Source: Ornithinibacillus gellani
GTDB lineage: Bacteria; Bacillota; Bacilli; Bacillales; Amphibacillaceae
Assembly (NCBI RefSeq): GCF_003730295.1
Contig: NZ_QTSZ01000037.1
Span: 186,001-250,000 of the forward strand
Reading direction: 5' to 3'
Length of the DNA stretch: 64,000 nucleotides
Position numbers and translations under genes: made by a program. Under the pieces are notes generated by a model. It saw nothing but the letters and a program-made list of their open reading frames with translations. It was not told the origin of the DNA and searched no databases. Positions 8,229 to 17,821 of this stretch are shown here, piece by piece (position 1 is the first letter of the stretch; every line of letters starts with the position of its first letter).

Positions 8229-9575
8229 TCATTCTTTCTCCTCTCGCAAATCCTGTATCAAGCAGTCCAATTCCCCATCCAGTATTTTTAATACTATCTG
8301 ATCTTTACGATTCACTTCTTTAACGGACTTTAGAAGGTTTCCGTCAGACTGGTAGGGTATTGCAAAGCCTCTTTTCATTGTATCAAGCGGGTTTAATATT
8401 GTTAACTTGTCAATGAAGGATGAAAATTGATTGGTTTTTCGTTCTAATATACGTTCCATCGCTTGGTTATTTCTCAACTGTAACGGTTTTAAAACAGAAG
8501 CCGCTTGCTTAATTTGTCTGTTTGGATGTTGATTACGTAATCGATGCTGTAGTTGATGGAGTATATTTTGCTTATGTTGGATTCGGATTTCCATTACACG
8601 GTGCAGCTGATCCGTCAAACGATCAAGTTCCTGCTCTTTTTGACGGATAAGTTGTGCAGGATATCGAAATGCATAGGCCTGCTTAAACTGTTCTAACGTT
8701 TGTTGATGTTGGCGTAAAATATAAGACATATGTTGTGAAAGTGTTTTTGTACATGCTGACAACTTATCTTTTAATTCTATTAAAGACGGTACCGCAATTT
8801 CTGCTGCACCAGTTGGGGTTGCTGCACGAACATCAGCTGTGAAATCGCTTATAGTTGTATCGGTTTCATGGCCTACTGCTGAAATAATAGGTATCTCTGA
8901 TTGAAAGATGCTTTCCGCAACGATTTCCTCATTGAAACTCCAAAGTTCTTCAATAGATCCCCCACCACGTCCAACGATTAATACGTCACAAGTATGTAAA
9001 GTATTTGCTTTTTCTATAGCCGCAGCTATGGATGCTGCTGCCTTTGGTCCTTGTACTAGCACAGGGAAGATTGTTATACGTACAATTGGGAACCGCCTTT
9101 GTATGGTAGAAACGATATCTCTAACAGCGGCCCCGGTTGGAGAAGTAATTACCCCAACATGGGTTGGGTATGCAGGTAAACTCTGTTTGTATCGTGGCTC
9201 AAAGTACCCTTTTTTGTGTAATTTCTCTTTTAACTGTTCAAAGGCCAGATAGAGCGCCCCTACACCATCAGGTTCCATCACTTGTATATAGAGCTGATAT
9301 TGACCAGCTGCTTCAAAAATGCTCACTTCTCCTCGAACAAGCACATGCATGCCATTTTCGGGAACAAACTTCAAAAAACGGTTACTACCTGCAAACATAA
9401 CGGCTTGGATTCGTGCTTGTTCATCCTTAATGGTCATATACATATGACCTCTACTGTGATGTTTAAAATTAGATATTTCACCTTTAAGCCAAACAGTCCG
9501 TAAATGCGTATCTGTATCAAGCTTCCGTTTTAAATATTTCGTTAGAGCGGTTACCGTTAAATACGATTTGCTCAC
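8229..9575 (-). CDS. xseA: Exodeoxyribonuclease VII large subunit
   Basis: Catalytic subunit of exonuclease VII, acting on single-stranded DNA. The N-terminal OB-fold nucleic acid binding domain (about 5-105) is followed by the catalytic core with signature [19 protein letters not shown] and [12 protein letters not shown], then a long coiled coil. Length 448 aa is normal. The start is GTG 9575 and overlaps the folD stop by 4 bases (GTGA). The operon order folD-xseA-xseB-ispA is conserved in Bacillaceae. Confidence 0.97.
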   Translation of the reverse strand: MSKSYLTVTALTKYLKRKLDTDTHLRTVWLKGEISNFKHHSRGHMYMTIKDEQARIQAVMFAGSNRFLKFVPENGMHVLVRGEVSIFEAAGQYQLYIQVMEPDGVGALYLAFEQLKEKLHKKGYFEPRYKQSLPAYPTHVGVITSPTGAAVRDIVSTIQRRFPIVRITIFPVLVQGPKAAASIAAAIEKANTLHTCDVLIVGRGGGSIEELWSFNEEIVAESIFQSEIPIISAVGHETDTTISDFTADVRAATPTGAAEIAVPSLIELKDKLSACTKTLSQHMSYILRQHQQTLEQFKQAYAFRYPAQLIRQKEQELDRLTDQLHRVMEIRIQHKQNILHQLQHRLRNQHPNRQIKQAASVLKPLQLRNNQAMERILERKTNQFSSFIDKLTILNPLDTMKRGFAIPYQSDGNLLKSVKEVNRKDQIVLKILDGELDCLIQDLREEKE

Positions 9576-10426
9576 TGCTTTATGCTCTCCTTTGCAGCTT
9601 GAATCGTGTTTTGTAAAAGCATTGTGATCGTCATTGGTCCAACACCGCCAGGAACTGGTGTGATATAAGATGCAATTTCCTTGGCACTGTCAAAATCAAC
9701 ATCACCCGTTAGTTTCCCTGCAGCCGTCCGGTTAACACCAACATCGATAACAGCTGCACCCTGTTTTATATAGTCTCCATTTATAAAATGCTCACGACCT
9801 ACCGCAACAATTAGAATATCTGCTTGTTTTGTAATGTCTTTTAAATTCTTTGTTTTTGAATGGCAATATGTAACTGTTGCATGTTCATTTAGTAATAGTT
9901 GTCCAACTGGTTTTCCAACAATGTTACTTCTGCCGATGACAACAACGTGCTGTCCAGCAATCGGTATCTGCTTTGATTTCAGCATGGTAACTATTCCATA
10001 AGGTGTACATGGTAAAAATGTATCCTCTCCAATCATCATTTTACCAATACTAATAGGATGGAATCCATCAACATCTTTTGCAGGATCTATCGCTTCAATT
10101 ACTTTTTGCTCATCGATATGATCCGGCAAAGGTAATTGCACCAATATGCCGTGGACTCTCTGATTGGTATTTAACTTTACGATTTGGTCCAGTAAAGCAT
10201 CTTCAGACACCGTTTCAGGTAGTTCAATTACCTCTGATTCAATTCCTATTTCTTTAGATGCTTTTTGCTTACCACTCACATAGGATCTGGAAGCTGGATT
10301 GTTTCCAACGAGTATAACGGTTAAATGAGGTGAAACACCCGCTTGATTTAGTGCTTTCGCCTCATGCTTCATGTTTTCTCTTAATTCTTGTGCCAATTCC
10401 TTGCCGCTAATAATTTCTGCAGTCAT
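9572..10426 (-). CDS. folD: Bifunctional methylene-THF dehydrogenase/cyclohydrolase FolD
   Basis: Interconverts 5,10-methylene-THF, methenyl-THF and 10-formyl-THF for one-carbon metabolism. The family signatures are visible: YVSGKQKASKEIG with the catalytic Lys, VQLPLPDH, the Rossmann motif VIGRSNIVGKPVG, and the C-terminal TPVPGGVGPMT. Length 284 aa equals the family norm. ATG start with GGGGAGA upstream. It supplies the same folate pool used by the gcv operon and yqgN in this window. Confidence 0.98.
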   Translation of the reverse strand: MTAEIISGKELAQELRENMKHEAKALNQAGVSPHLTVILVGNNPASRSYVSGKQKASKEIGIESEVIELPETVSEDALLDQIVKLNTNQRVHGILVQLPLPDHIDEQKVIEAIDPAKDVDGFHPISIGKMMIGEDTFLPCTPYGIVTMLKSKQIPIAGQHVVVIGRSNIVGKPVGQLLLNEHATVTYCHSKTKNLKDITKQADILIVAVGREHFINGDYIKQGAAVIDVGVNRTAAGKLTGDVDFDSAKEIASYITPVPGGVGPMTITMLLQNTIQAAKESIKQ

Positions 10427-10494
10427 ACAAACATCTCCCCTTCTACTGTATTAAGGCATGTACTGTCATGATGGATCTGAACCACTGTCATTTG

Positions 10495-10881
10495 TTAAGA
10501 AGCTGATATTATTTTTGAAAGTACACCATTCACAAATTTACCAGATTTAACATCCCCATATTTATTGGCTAATTCAATTGCTTCATTAATGGATACACTT
10601 GTAGGTATATCCTCTAAATAGTTTATTTCATATACTGCGATTCGTATCACGGTTTTTTCAACGGAAGCAATACGTTGGATGGTCCAATTTTCAAGGTTGT
10701 CAGAAATTGTTTTATCGATATTTTCTTTATTCGTTACTACACCTTCTACTAGTGAACGCAAGAAAGGATCCGCGCCCTCAGCTTCCAAAAATTCTTCAAT
10801 CGCCTCTTTGGGAACAATCTCATTCATATCTATTTGAAATAATAGCTGAAATGCCTTCTCTCTTGCTGCATGCCTTTTCAT
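10495..10881 (-). CDS. nusB: Transcription antitermination factor NusB
   Basis: An all-helical RNA-binding protein that joins NusE (S10) on boxA RNA in rRNA antitermination. Family motifs are REKAFQLLFQIDMNE at the N-terminus and SVEKTVIRIAVYEINYL plus INEAIELANKYG at the C-terminus. At 128 aa it matches B. subtilis NusB. ATG with GGAGAATGGAAAG upstream. It appears to be the first gene of the folD-xse-ispA-OLE transcript, because a terminator ends the accBC operon just before it. Confidence 0.96.
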   Translation of the reverse strand: MKRHAAREKAFQLLFQIDMNEIVPKEAIEEFLEAEGADPFLRSLVEGVVTNKENIDKTISDNLENWTIQRIASVEKTVIRIAVYEINYLEDIPTSVSINEAIELANKYGDVKSGKFVNGVLSKIISAS

Positions 10882-11070
10882 CTTTCCATTCTCCTTTAAT
10901 CAATATCTACATCAAATAATAACACGATTAACCATGCAATGCTACAATCTCACCGTACATCGAAATTCTTTATATTTCATTTGTTTTATTGTATTTATAG
11001 CCAATATCTATCTTAGCTTATTCACTTTAATAATGATGACGAAATATACTTTTCACAATGCAATTAAAAA

Positions 11071-11094
11071 GAGACCAAAGAATTCGTTGGTCTC
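11071..11094 (-). terminator. Terminator of the accB-accC-yqhY operon
   Basis: Stem GAGACCAA / TTGGTCTC with an 8-nt loop, followed on the minus strand by CTTTTTAATT. It lies 21 bp past the yqhY stop. Confidence 0.85.
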
Positions 11095-11115
11095 CTTTCG
11101 TTTAGGCTAATTAAA

Positions 11116-11508
11116 TTATGCTTGATTTTCTTGTTCTTCTTTGTCCATCTGGATACCCACTACATGAACATTGATTTCGGATATTTCTAGCCCAGTCATA
11201 TTTTTAATCGTTTGACGAATATTTGTTTGAACTTTTTGTGCAACCTCTGGAATGGAAACACCGAAATGAAGTACGACAAATAAATCAATGAGAATACCAC
11301 TATCGGTTAATTCTACTTTAACCCCTTTGCCATGTGACTTTTTACCAAGCTTCTCCGCGACACCGGTAGCAAAATTCCCTCGCATTGAAGCAAGTCCTTT
11401 TACCTCTAAAGTAGCAAGACCAGTAATTACTTCGATTACTTCTGGTGCTATTTCAACTTTACCTAAGCTCACGTCATCACTTACATCCAGCAATGATTGC
11501 TCATTCAT
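11116..11508 (-). CDS. yqhY: Asp23/Gls24 family envelope stress protein YqhY
   Basis: A 130-aa DUF322/Asp23-family protein with the typical core GKVEIAPEVIEVITGLAT, VEKLGKK-like and VVLHFGVSIPEVAQKVQ segments. The family acts at the cell envelope; YqhY of B. subtilis is tied to control of acetyl-CoA carboxylase activity, in keeping with its place directly after accC. ATG with GGAGAGAG upstream. The gap to accC is 27 bp. Confidence 0.93.
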   Translation of the reverse strand: MNEQSLLDVSDDVSLGKVEIAPEVIEVITGLATLEVKGLASMRGNFATGVAEKLGKKSHGKGVKVELTDSGILIDLFVVLHFGVSIPEVAQKVQTNIRQTIKNMTGLEISEINVHVVGIQMDKEEQENQA

Positions 11509-11535
11509 TCAACTCTCTCCTTCCATAATCTGTGA

Positions 11536-12894
11536 TTAAGAATTAGGTTGATCGATTTGATTTTCTTCGAGAAAATTTGTATTAAAATCACCTTTTACAA
11601 ATACATCGTTTTCCATGATCAACTGATGGAATGGAATGGTTGTGTGTATACCTTCTACAACAAATTCATCCAATGCCCGCTTCATACGCTTCACTGCTTC
11701 ATCACGCGTTTTCCCATACGTAATTAACTTTGCAATCATTGAATCGTAATACGGCGGAATGGAATAACCAGGATAGGCAGCTGAATCAACACGTACTCCA
11801 TAGCCGCCTGGTGCAAGATACATGTCAATTTTTCCAGGTGACGGCATAAAGTTTCGAAATGGATTTTCTGCATTAATACGACATTCGATTGCCCAGCCAT
11901 CAAATTGAATATCTTCTTGCTTAAAAGAAAGTGGTTCGTTGTTTGCAATTTTAATTTGTTCTTTGATTAAATCAATACCAGTAACCATTTCTGTAACTGG
12001 ATGCTCTACTTGAATCCTTGTATTCATTTCCATAAAATAAAAATCATTTGTGGTGCGATCAAAAATAAATTCGATGGTTCCAGCCCCAACATAATTAACT
12101 GCAGCAGCAGCCTTTACTGAAGCTTCTCCCATTTTCTTTCGAATTTCAGGAGTAATGGCAGGAGAAGGGGTTTCTTCTACAAGCTTTTGTAATCGACGCT
12201 GGATTGAACAATCTCTTTCTCCTACGTGAACGATATTGCCATGTTGATCTGCCAAAACTTGGATTTCCACATGACGAAAATCTTCAATGAATTTTTCAAT
12301 ATATACGCCAGGGTTACCGAACGCGGTTTCTGCCTCTTTTTGTGTAATTTGAATGCCGCTTATTAATTCTTTTTCATTTCGAGCGACCCGAATTCCACGC
12401 CCACCACCACCAGCAGTAGCTTTAATTATTACCGGATAGCCAATATCATTAGCAATTTCGATTGCGTCTGCTTCACCTTCAATAATCCCTTCAGATCCAG
12501 GTACAATTGGAACATTCGCTTGTTTCATTGTTTCCCTTGCAATATCTTTTATACCCATTTTTTGGATTGATTCTGCATTCGGGCCGATAAAAATAACATT
12601 GCACTCCTTACAAATCTCAGCAAAATCGGCATTTTCGGCCAAGAATCCATAACCAGGGTGAATGGCATCTGAATTTGTTAATGTAGCGACACTCATAATA
12701 TTGGTGATATTTAAATAGCTGTCCTTACTTGCTTTCGGTCCAATACAGTACGCTTCATCAGCCAGTTGCACGTGTAGGGACTCTTTATCTGCTTCAGAGT
12801 AAACTGCAACCGTTTCTATACCCAGCTCTTTACAGGCTCGGATAATACGTACTGCAATTTCACCTCTATTAGCTACGAGCAGTTTGTTAATCAA
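11536..12894 (-). CDS. accC: Acetyl-CoA carboxylase biotin carboxylase subunit
   Basis: ATP-dependent carboxylation of biotin on AccB, the first half-reaction of fatty acid synthesis. An ATP-grasp fold is seen: the N-terminal region [16 protein letters not shown], glycine-rich ATP loop [25 protein letters not shown], and the active-site stretch [14 protein letters not shown]. Length 452 aa is normal. The start is TTG 12894, with AAGGAG 9 nt upstream; it aligns with B. subtilis AccC. It is followed by yqhY and preceded by accB. Confidence 0.97.
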   Translation of the reverse strand: MINKLLVANRGEIAVRIIRACKELGIETVAVYSEADKESLHVQLADEAYCIGPKASKDSYLNITNIMSVATLTNSDAIHPGYGFLAENADFAEICKECNVIFIGPNAESIQKMGIKDIARETMKQANVPIVPGSEGIIEGEADAIEIANDIGYPVIIKATAGGGGRGIRVARNEKELISGIQITQKEAETAFGNPGVYIEKFIEDFRHVEIQVLADQHGNIVHVGERDCSIQRRLQKLVEETPSPAITPEIRKKMGEASVKAAAAVNYVGAGTIEFIFDRTTNDFYFMEMNTRIQVEHPVTEMVTGIDLIKEQIKIANNEPLSFKQEDIQFDGWAIECRINAENPFRNFMPSPGKIDMYLAPGGYGVRVDSAAYPGYSIPPYYDSMIAKLITYGKTRDEAVKRMKRALDEFVVEGIHTTIPFHQLIMENDVFVKGDFNTNFLEENQIDQPNS

Positions 12895-12907
12895 TGACTA
12901 CATCTCC

Positions 12908-13423
12908 TTACTTTGTCTTTACTCGGAATAATGGTTGTCCGTATTCTACTAGCTCCCCATTGTCCGCTAGCACTTCAACAATCTCTCCTGATTTTTCAGC
13001 TTCAATCTCGTTGAAGAGCTTCATCGCTTCAACAATACAAACTACTGTATCAGGATCTACCTTACTGCCGACTTTAACGTATGCATCACTTTCAGGATTT
13101 GGAGAGCTGTAAAAAGTACCTACCATTGGTGAAACAATTTCGTAGTCATAATCGCTGGCAGATGTCTTTTCAGCAGACTGTTCTGTTACAGTCACACTCT
13201 CTTTAGCAGCTTTATCGTTCGTATGTTCATTGGTAATTTCTGCTACGTTTTCTTGTACTGGTGTAATTGCTGGTGCAACTACTTGTGGAGCAGCTTGTAC
13301 TGCTAATGTTTCCCCAATCTTTTTCATTTCAATTTTAGAACCATCTGTCTCATAAGTAAATTCATGAATGGAAGATTCATCAATTAATTTTATTATTTCA
13401 CGTATTTCTTGTACTTTCAGCAT
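12908..13423 (-). CDS. accB: Biotin carboxyl carrier protein AccB
   Basis: Carries biotin between the carboxylase and transferase halves of acetyl-CoA carboxylase. The C-terminal biotinyl domain (about 95-171) contains the modified lysine in VEAMKLFNEIE. An Ala/Thr/Glu-rich linker lies at about 40-90. The start is ATG 13423 (MLKVQEIREI), with AAGGAG 11 nt upstream. A longer frame from GTG 13435 overlaps its own ribosome binding site and is rejected. It leads the accB-accC-yqhY operon. Confidence 0.95.
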   Translation of the reverse strand: MLKVQEIREIIKLIDESSIHEFTYETDGSKIEMKKIGETLAVQAAPQVVAPAITPVQENVAEITNEHTNDKAAKESVTVTEQSAEKTSASDYDYEIVSPMVGTFYSSPNPESDAYVKVGSKVDPDTVVCIVEAMKLFNEIEAEKSGEIVEVLADNGELVEYGQPLFRVKTK

Positions 13424-13630
13424 AATGTTTGGCACTCCTTCATCAAATTTTACAATATTTATGATTAGGTACTAATAACACCTCTTCATATTTTACGATA
13501 CATACCCTGTAATCGGCAACAAATTTTATTAAGTCATTGCGTCATCGCGTAAGTTAATGTTTGTTTCTATTATATCAATGATGTTGTTAGTATGCGAATG
13601 CTTTTATTTTATCGTATTTTTAGAAAAATT

Positions 13631-13663
13631 ATAACGGTACAGCTACTAGAGCTGTACCGTTAT
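13631..13663 (-). terminator. Terminator of the spoIIIA operon
   Basis: Perfect 14-bp stem ATAACGGTACAGCT / AGCTGTACCGTTAT with a 5-nt loop, then AATTTTTCTA on the minus strand, 15 bp after the spoIIIAH stop. Confidence 0.9.
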
Positions 13664-13678
13664 AATTTTATTGCCATA

Positions 13679-14227
13679 TTATCCTTCCGTCTTTTGAAAA
13701 TTTACATCCACTGTTATTTCCCCAAACTCATCATGAACCAATTGCATAATATTTGCTGCTTCTTCAGCAGAAAGTGAATCAACCATAACATGTACGTGGA
13801 CTTTGTCTCCCTCGTGGCGAACAAGCACATCTTGATAGGACGCATTTGCTAGGATTGTATCTTCTAAAATCCCTTCTTTTGCGTCCAGTTCATTTATTTC
13901 ATCTATTTCATTTTTTGCTTCATTTTTTTCTTCAGCCGTAGCCGTGCTGGATGCAATTGTTTCCTTTAATCGATCTTTTTTCATACCCCTTTTATCTTGA
14001 ATGCCCATACGAATGGATGCAAATACTTCATCACCTGAGGTACTAATTGTGTTGTTTGCCATTGCTTCATCATTTCCATCTGCATTTGTTTGACTGTCTT
14101 GACTTGTTTCTTTATCTTGATCCAAGTAGGCAAGATCATCATTTTTATCGGATAACATATAATATGCACTCAACACAATCATTAAACTAAGCATGGTTAG
14201 TAACCAAACAGTTTGCTTTTTTAACAT
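13679..14227 (-). CDS. spoIIIAH: Stage III sporulation protein AH
   Basis: Mother-cell membrane protein that binds forespore SpoIIQ across the intermembrane space, forming the feeding-tube/Q-AH channel. An N-terminal membrane anchor (about 7-25) is followed by an acidic linker and the C-terminal YscJ/FliF-like ring domain (about 105-182; DTILANASYQDVLVRHEGD). Length 182 aa; B. subtilis 218. ATG start. It is the last gene of the spoIIIA operon, 12 bp after spoIIIAG. Confidence 0.95.
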   Translation of the reverse strand: MLKKQTVWLLTMLSLMIVLSAYYMLSDKNDDLAYLDQDKETSQDSQTNADGNDEAMANNTISTSGDEVFASIRMGIQDKRGMKKDRLKETIASSTATAEEKNEAKNEIDEINELDAKEGILEDTILANASYQDVLVRHEGDKVHVHVMVDSLSAEEAANIMQLVHDEFGEITVDVNFQKTEG

Positions 14228-14239
14228 TCATTTACCTCC

Positions 14240-14860
14240 TCAATTTTTGGACATTACAGAAACTCTATGTGATGGAACACCGAGTACCCTTGTAACTGCT
14301 TCTACCACCCATTGCTTTCGAGTGGCCTTGTCTACCCCTTTTGCTACAATTAGCACTCCCCTTACCTCAGGTTTTTTAGTTTGAATGAGTAATGGTGTTT
14401 CCTTGTCCCCTTGTCTAATCGTTACGACTTGTGTTTCCTCGGTGTGCTCCTCGATTTGTCTTGTGCCACCATTTTTATCATTTTCATCTGTAAACTGCTT
14501 GCCTGCAATGAGGTTCTTTTCATATACTTTTTGATTTGTGGCTTCCAGATTTACCATGACTTCTACTTCAGAAATTCCTTCGATACGTTCTAGCATGGAC
14601 TCCAAATCTTTTTTATAACTTGCTTCTAGTTCTCCTACATTTGCAGTACTATCTTGATTATGAGACTGTTTCTTGCTTGCCGTTTGCTCTGTTTGTATGC
14701 CGATGTGATTCTCTTTGTTCTTCGTTTGGTCCCCGAAAATATTGCTTACGATTAGCAAAAGAATCCCGACTAATCCAATAATCAGCATGTAATTTACTTT
14801 CTTGGAACGTTTTCCATTGAGGTCCTTCCATTGAAACAAGGAAAGCAGTTTTTTTATCAC
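14240..14860 (-). CDS. spoIIIAG: Stage III sporulation protein AG
   Basis: Ring-forming component of the SpoIIIA-SpoIIQ channel. One membrane anchor (about 20-42) and a C-terminal ring-building domain with LESMLERIEGISEVEVMVNLE are seen. The start is set at GTG 14860, which overlaps the spoIIIAF stop as GTGA and has GGAGG 6 nt upstream. An ATG six codons earlier lies before the ribosome binding site and is less likely. Confidence 0.94.
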   Translation of the reverse strand: MIKKLLSLFQWKDLNGKRSKKVNYMLIIGLVGILLLIVSNIFGDQTKNKENHIGIQTEQTASKKQSHNQDSTANVGELEASYKKDLESMLERIEGISEVEVMVNLEATNQKVYEKNLIAGKQFTDENDKNGGTRQIEEHTEETQVVTIRQGDKETPLLIQTKKPEVRGVLIVAKGVDKATRKQWVVEAVTRVLGVPSHRVSVMSKN

Positions 14861-15477
14861 GATGTCCCTCCTTCCCATATAACGGTGACTTCCTTATCTT
14901 CTATTTCCCATACGTCCAGCAGTAATTGTTCCATTTGAACAACTGCAGGATTATCCTGATGCTCTGTGGTTTCATTTGCTTGGATTTGTACTTGTTCTAT
15001 TTCATGAATCATTCCCTCCCCATGGCCGCTTTTCCCTACGTAAACAAGTAACCTCTCCAAATTTTCATAGGTTAACTCGTTATCTACAGAGAATTCATAG
15101 TCAATTGCTTTTATTTCTGCTTGAAACTCATTTGCAAGTGGTTCTTGTGCTATCCCTTTTAGTTGGACAGCCATCTGTTCTAAAATATATGCATTCTGAA
15201 CAGATTCTATATCTTTTTTTTGTTTTTCAATTAAAAAATCTGTATTGGTATCGTCCTCTAATTGCTCTAGTTCAGTCTCAAATGCTGTTTTTAAATCTGT
15301 TGCAGCATTAAAGTTGAAGATAAAAAACACCGGCTTTAAAAATATGAGGATCAAGATAAAACCAATGACAAATTGGACATACTTTTTTAATGCGTTTTTG
15401 GGTATGAGCAGATCTACTACTGCAGCCAACAGTAGAAAAATGATGATTTGGGTAATCCAATCGATTAAATATTGCAT
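14857..15477 (-). CDS. spoIIIAF: Stage III sporulation protein AF
   Basis: Component of the mother-cell SpoIIIA secretion-like complex. Two N-terminal membrane segments (about 3-24 and 32-52) precede a ring-like soluble domain. The start is ATG 15477 (MQYLIDWITQII), which aligns with B. subtilis SpoIIIAF and has AGGA 8 nt upstream. Two upstream ATG codons at 15486 and 15483 sit on the ribosome binding site itself. 206 aa, as in B. subtilis. Confidence 0.93.
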   Translation of the reverse strand: MQYLIDWITQIIIFLLLAAVVDLLIPKNALKKYVQFVIGFILILIFLKPVFFIFNFNAATDLKTAFETELEQLEDDTNTDFLIEKQKKDIESVQNAYILEQMAVQLKGIAQEPLANEFQAEIKAIDYEFSVDNELTYENLERLLVYVGKSGHGEGMIHEIEQVQIQANETTEHQDNPAVVQMEQLLLDVWEIEDKEVTVIWEGGTS

Positions 15478-15487
15478 GAGCATCATC

Positions 15488-16660
15488 CTAGCGCAGCATA
15501 ATTGTGATATTACTGGCGATTACTATGATGGTAATAGCGAGAAAGAACATGAAAGAAACAGCTAGTAGACACGCTAACATATACATCATATATTTACTGA
15601 TTGTTTGGAGAGACTGGATAACTGGTCCGTCTGCTATTGGTTGTAAAATTGCAGCTGCTAATTTATATGTTATTGCTATTGCAGCAATTTTTAATGCTGG
15701 AAAAAGTACGATGAGCACGATAATCCCAACACCAACAATTCCTATGCCATTTTTTAATAACAGGGAAGCGCTAAGAATGGTATCCGCAGCATCCGTTAAG
15801 GTACGACCTATAATAGGAATGAAATTACCTGCGACGAACTTAGCTGTTTTCATTGCTATTCCATCTTGAATGGCACTTGCTGCACCTTGCACAGACATTA
15901 CTCCTAGGAAGATGGTAAGAAACAATCCTAATGTTCCCATTCCAATGGTGGTTAACAGACTGGCAAGCTGGGTCACTTGATGATTCTTATTTAAAGTACT
16001 AACAATGAGCAAAATAGCAGCCAAAGATAATAGTGGTAATATGAACGATGAAACGACCAATCCACTTGCATTAATCAAAAAGATAATAATTGGATGAAAA
16101 AATGATACAGCAACTAAATTACCGAAGGAAGCTAGCAATCCCAGAATGAGTGGAATCAATGCAATCATAAAACTGCTCATTGTACGTACCGTATCTGTAA
16201 TATAGGAGACGCCACTATAAAAACTATTAAGTGCAATTAATAAAAGTACGGCATAGACAATAAAATAGGCAATCTTACTTACAGATCCCTCTTCAAACGC
16301 CGTATGCATTGTCTGAAGAAAAACGGAAAACAAAGTTAATAAAATAAGCATGGAAAGTAATTTTCCATTAATAATCATTTCTTGAAAGAAATATTCGAGG
16401 ATACTAAGCAGCATATTCTTGAAAGAAAAACCGCCTTTTCCTTGAACAAGCTCATAAATACTCGATTTGTTTAATTCCGCTAAATAATCGCCATAATTAT
16501 TGACGAGCCCCTGCCAATATTGTTCGATGCCGTCCAAAGAAACGTCTTCTAATAATTCTTCTGATGGTAAATTTCCTTCCGCTGCCAGGACAATTTCAGC
16601 CTGTCCAAAGATAATGAGCATGCAACCAGCAAAAATGAGCCCTTTCATCATGTTTTGCAA
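15488..16660 (-). CDS. spoIIIAE: Stage III sporulation protein AE
   Basis: Polytopic membrane protein of the SpoIIIA complex with an N-terminal signal-like segment (LIFAGCMLIIFGQAEIVLAA, cleavage probable after ALAA-like VLAA) and about eight membrane helices. The start is set at TTG 16660, 7 nt after AAAGGAG. A longer frame runs to TTG 16690 without a usable ribosome binding site, and an ATG three codons later is an alternative. Order AA-AH is conserved. Confidence 0.93.
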   Translation of the reverse strand: MQNMMKGLIFAGCMLIIFGQAEIVLAAEGNLPSEELLEDVSLDGIEQYWQGLVNNYGDYLAELNKSSIYELVQGKGGFSFKNMLLSILEYFFQEMIINGKLLSMLILLTLFSVFLQTMHTAFEEGSVSKIAYFIVYAVLLLIALNSFYSGVSYITDTVRTMSSFMIALIPLILGLLASFGNLVAVSFFHPIIIFLINASGLVVSSFILPLLSLAAILLIVSTLNKNHQVTQLASLLTTIGMGTLGLFLTIFLGVMSVQGAASAIQDGIAMKTAKFVAGNFIPIIGRTLTDAADTILSASLLLKNGIGIVGVGIIVLIVLFPALKIAAIAITYKLAAAILQPIADGPVIQSLQTISKYMMYMLACLLAVSFMFFLAITIIVIASNITIMLR

Positions 16661-16686
16661 CGATATGCTCCTTTCGAACGGATCCT

Positions 16687-17079
16687 TCAAGTAGCTGGAA
16701 GAAAGCTTAGAATAGCTTCTACGACAGAAGAGATAATTGGGATAGCTAATATTAAAATAAACACCTTACCTGCTAGCTCAATTTTAGAAGCAACTGATGA
16801 CAGACCTGCATCTTTCGTTACATTAGCACCAAGCTCTGTGATGTACGCAATCCCGATAATTCTAAATATGGTTGCTATGTAAATACCATCAATATGCGCT
16901 TTCTTTCCCAACGTATCCAGCAACTGAAAAATTACCCCGATTTGTTGTATAACGATTATAAAGATTGTGATTCCTGTTAGTAGCATGATGAAAAAAGCGA
17001 AAGTAGCATGCATGTCCTTAATAAGAAGAAACAATATACTTCCAATGAGACCTAGTAACACAATTTGAATGATATCCAT
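16687..17079 (-). CDS. spoIIIAD: Stage III sporulation protein AD
   Basis: A 130-aa membrane protein with about four hydrophobic segments. It belongs to the SpoIIIAC/AD family, thought to form part of the inner ring/export apparatus of the mother-cell channel. The C-terminal region KDAGLSSVASKIELAGKVFI is typical. ATG 17079, 4 bp after spoIIIAC. It is the longer paralogue of its upstream neighbour. Confidence 0.95.
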   Translation of the reverse strand: MDIIQIVLLGLIGSILFLLIKDMHATFAFFIMLLTGITIFIIVIQQIGVIFQLLDTLGKKAHIDGIYIATIFRIIGIAYITELGANVTKDAGLSSVASKIELAGKVFILILAIPIISSVVEAILSFLPAT

Positions 17080-17083
17080 CGAT

Positions 17084-17290
17084 TTATCCTTGAAACAAAA
17101 ATACAGATTTAATTTGCTGGAATAAATCGGAAAGACTATTCACCACAATAATTAATACGATGATGAAGCCAACTAATGTGGCGAATTGAGCGATTTCTTC
17201 TTTTCCCATTTGTTTTAAAATAGTATGAATTAACGCAACAATTATTCCTATTCCAGCAATCTGAAATAAGATGGAAGCATCTGTGAGCAT
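17084..17290 (-). CDS. spoIIIAC: Stage III sporulation protein AC
   Basis: A 68-aa, two-helix membrane protein (about 8-25 and 38-60) of the SpoIIIAC/AD family. The sequence ILFQIAGIGIIVALIHTILK is characteristic. 68 aa equals B. subtilis. ATG start with GGAAGG upstream. It lies 18 bp after spoIIIAB. Confidence 0.95.
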   Translation of the reverse strand: MLTDASILFQIAGIGIIVALIHTILKQMGKEEIAQFATLVGFIIVLIIVVNSLSDLFQQIKSVFLFQG

Positions 17291-17308
17291 AGCCTTGTTC
17301 CTTCCTTC

Positions 17309-17821
17309 CTATAAGAGCAATAAGGCAATAAATAAACCGCTTAGAAGACCTAATGTTTTCGCCATTTTACCGTAACGATTCACATCATCAATCGCATCCT
17401 CCAGCTCCCTGTCTAGATGTGTAACAGTGAGACGGATAAATTTTTGCTGCTGCCGCAAGTCATGTTGTCCCAAAGTTTTACCAAACTGATTTAGGATTTC
17501 CAGTTCATTTTTACCGAGACTAGCGTGATGCGCATATTTTTTCACACATGATTCCCATATAGTTACAAAATCCGCTTCCCTTGTATCTAATTCTCTTGCG
17601 ACCATATCGAATAATAATTTAGTAGGCTCTGGTACCTGTTTTGCGATAAGTAAAAAAGCATCTTGTATCGTAAGCTGACTATAAAGCATCTCGGATTCTA
17701 ATATTTGCAGAGCACTTTTCATATGGCGGATATGTTTAGGTCGTTTATTTAGCTGTTGACTCCATTCCATTCCCATCCAGGTCGTTACGGAAATTAGTAG
17801 CAGCGCACCAAACCATTTCAT
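17309..17821 (-). CDS. spoIIIAB: Stage III sporulation protein AB
   Basis: A 170-aa protein with N- and C-terminal membrane segments and a soluble helical middle; it resembles the platform protein GspF of type II secretion. ATG 17821 overlaps the spoIIIAA stop (ATGA). The motif LQILESEMLYSQLTIQDAF is typical of the family. Confidence 0.94.
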   Translation of the reverse strand: MKWFGALLLISVTTWMGMEWSQQLNKRPKHIRHMKSALQILESEMLYSQLTIQDAFLLIAKQVPEPTKLLFDMVARELDTREADFVTIWESCVKKYAHHASLGKNELEILNQFGKTLGQHDLRQQQKFIRLTVTHLDRELEDAIDDVNRYGKMAKTLGLLSGLFIALLLL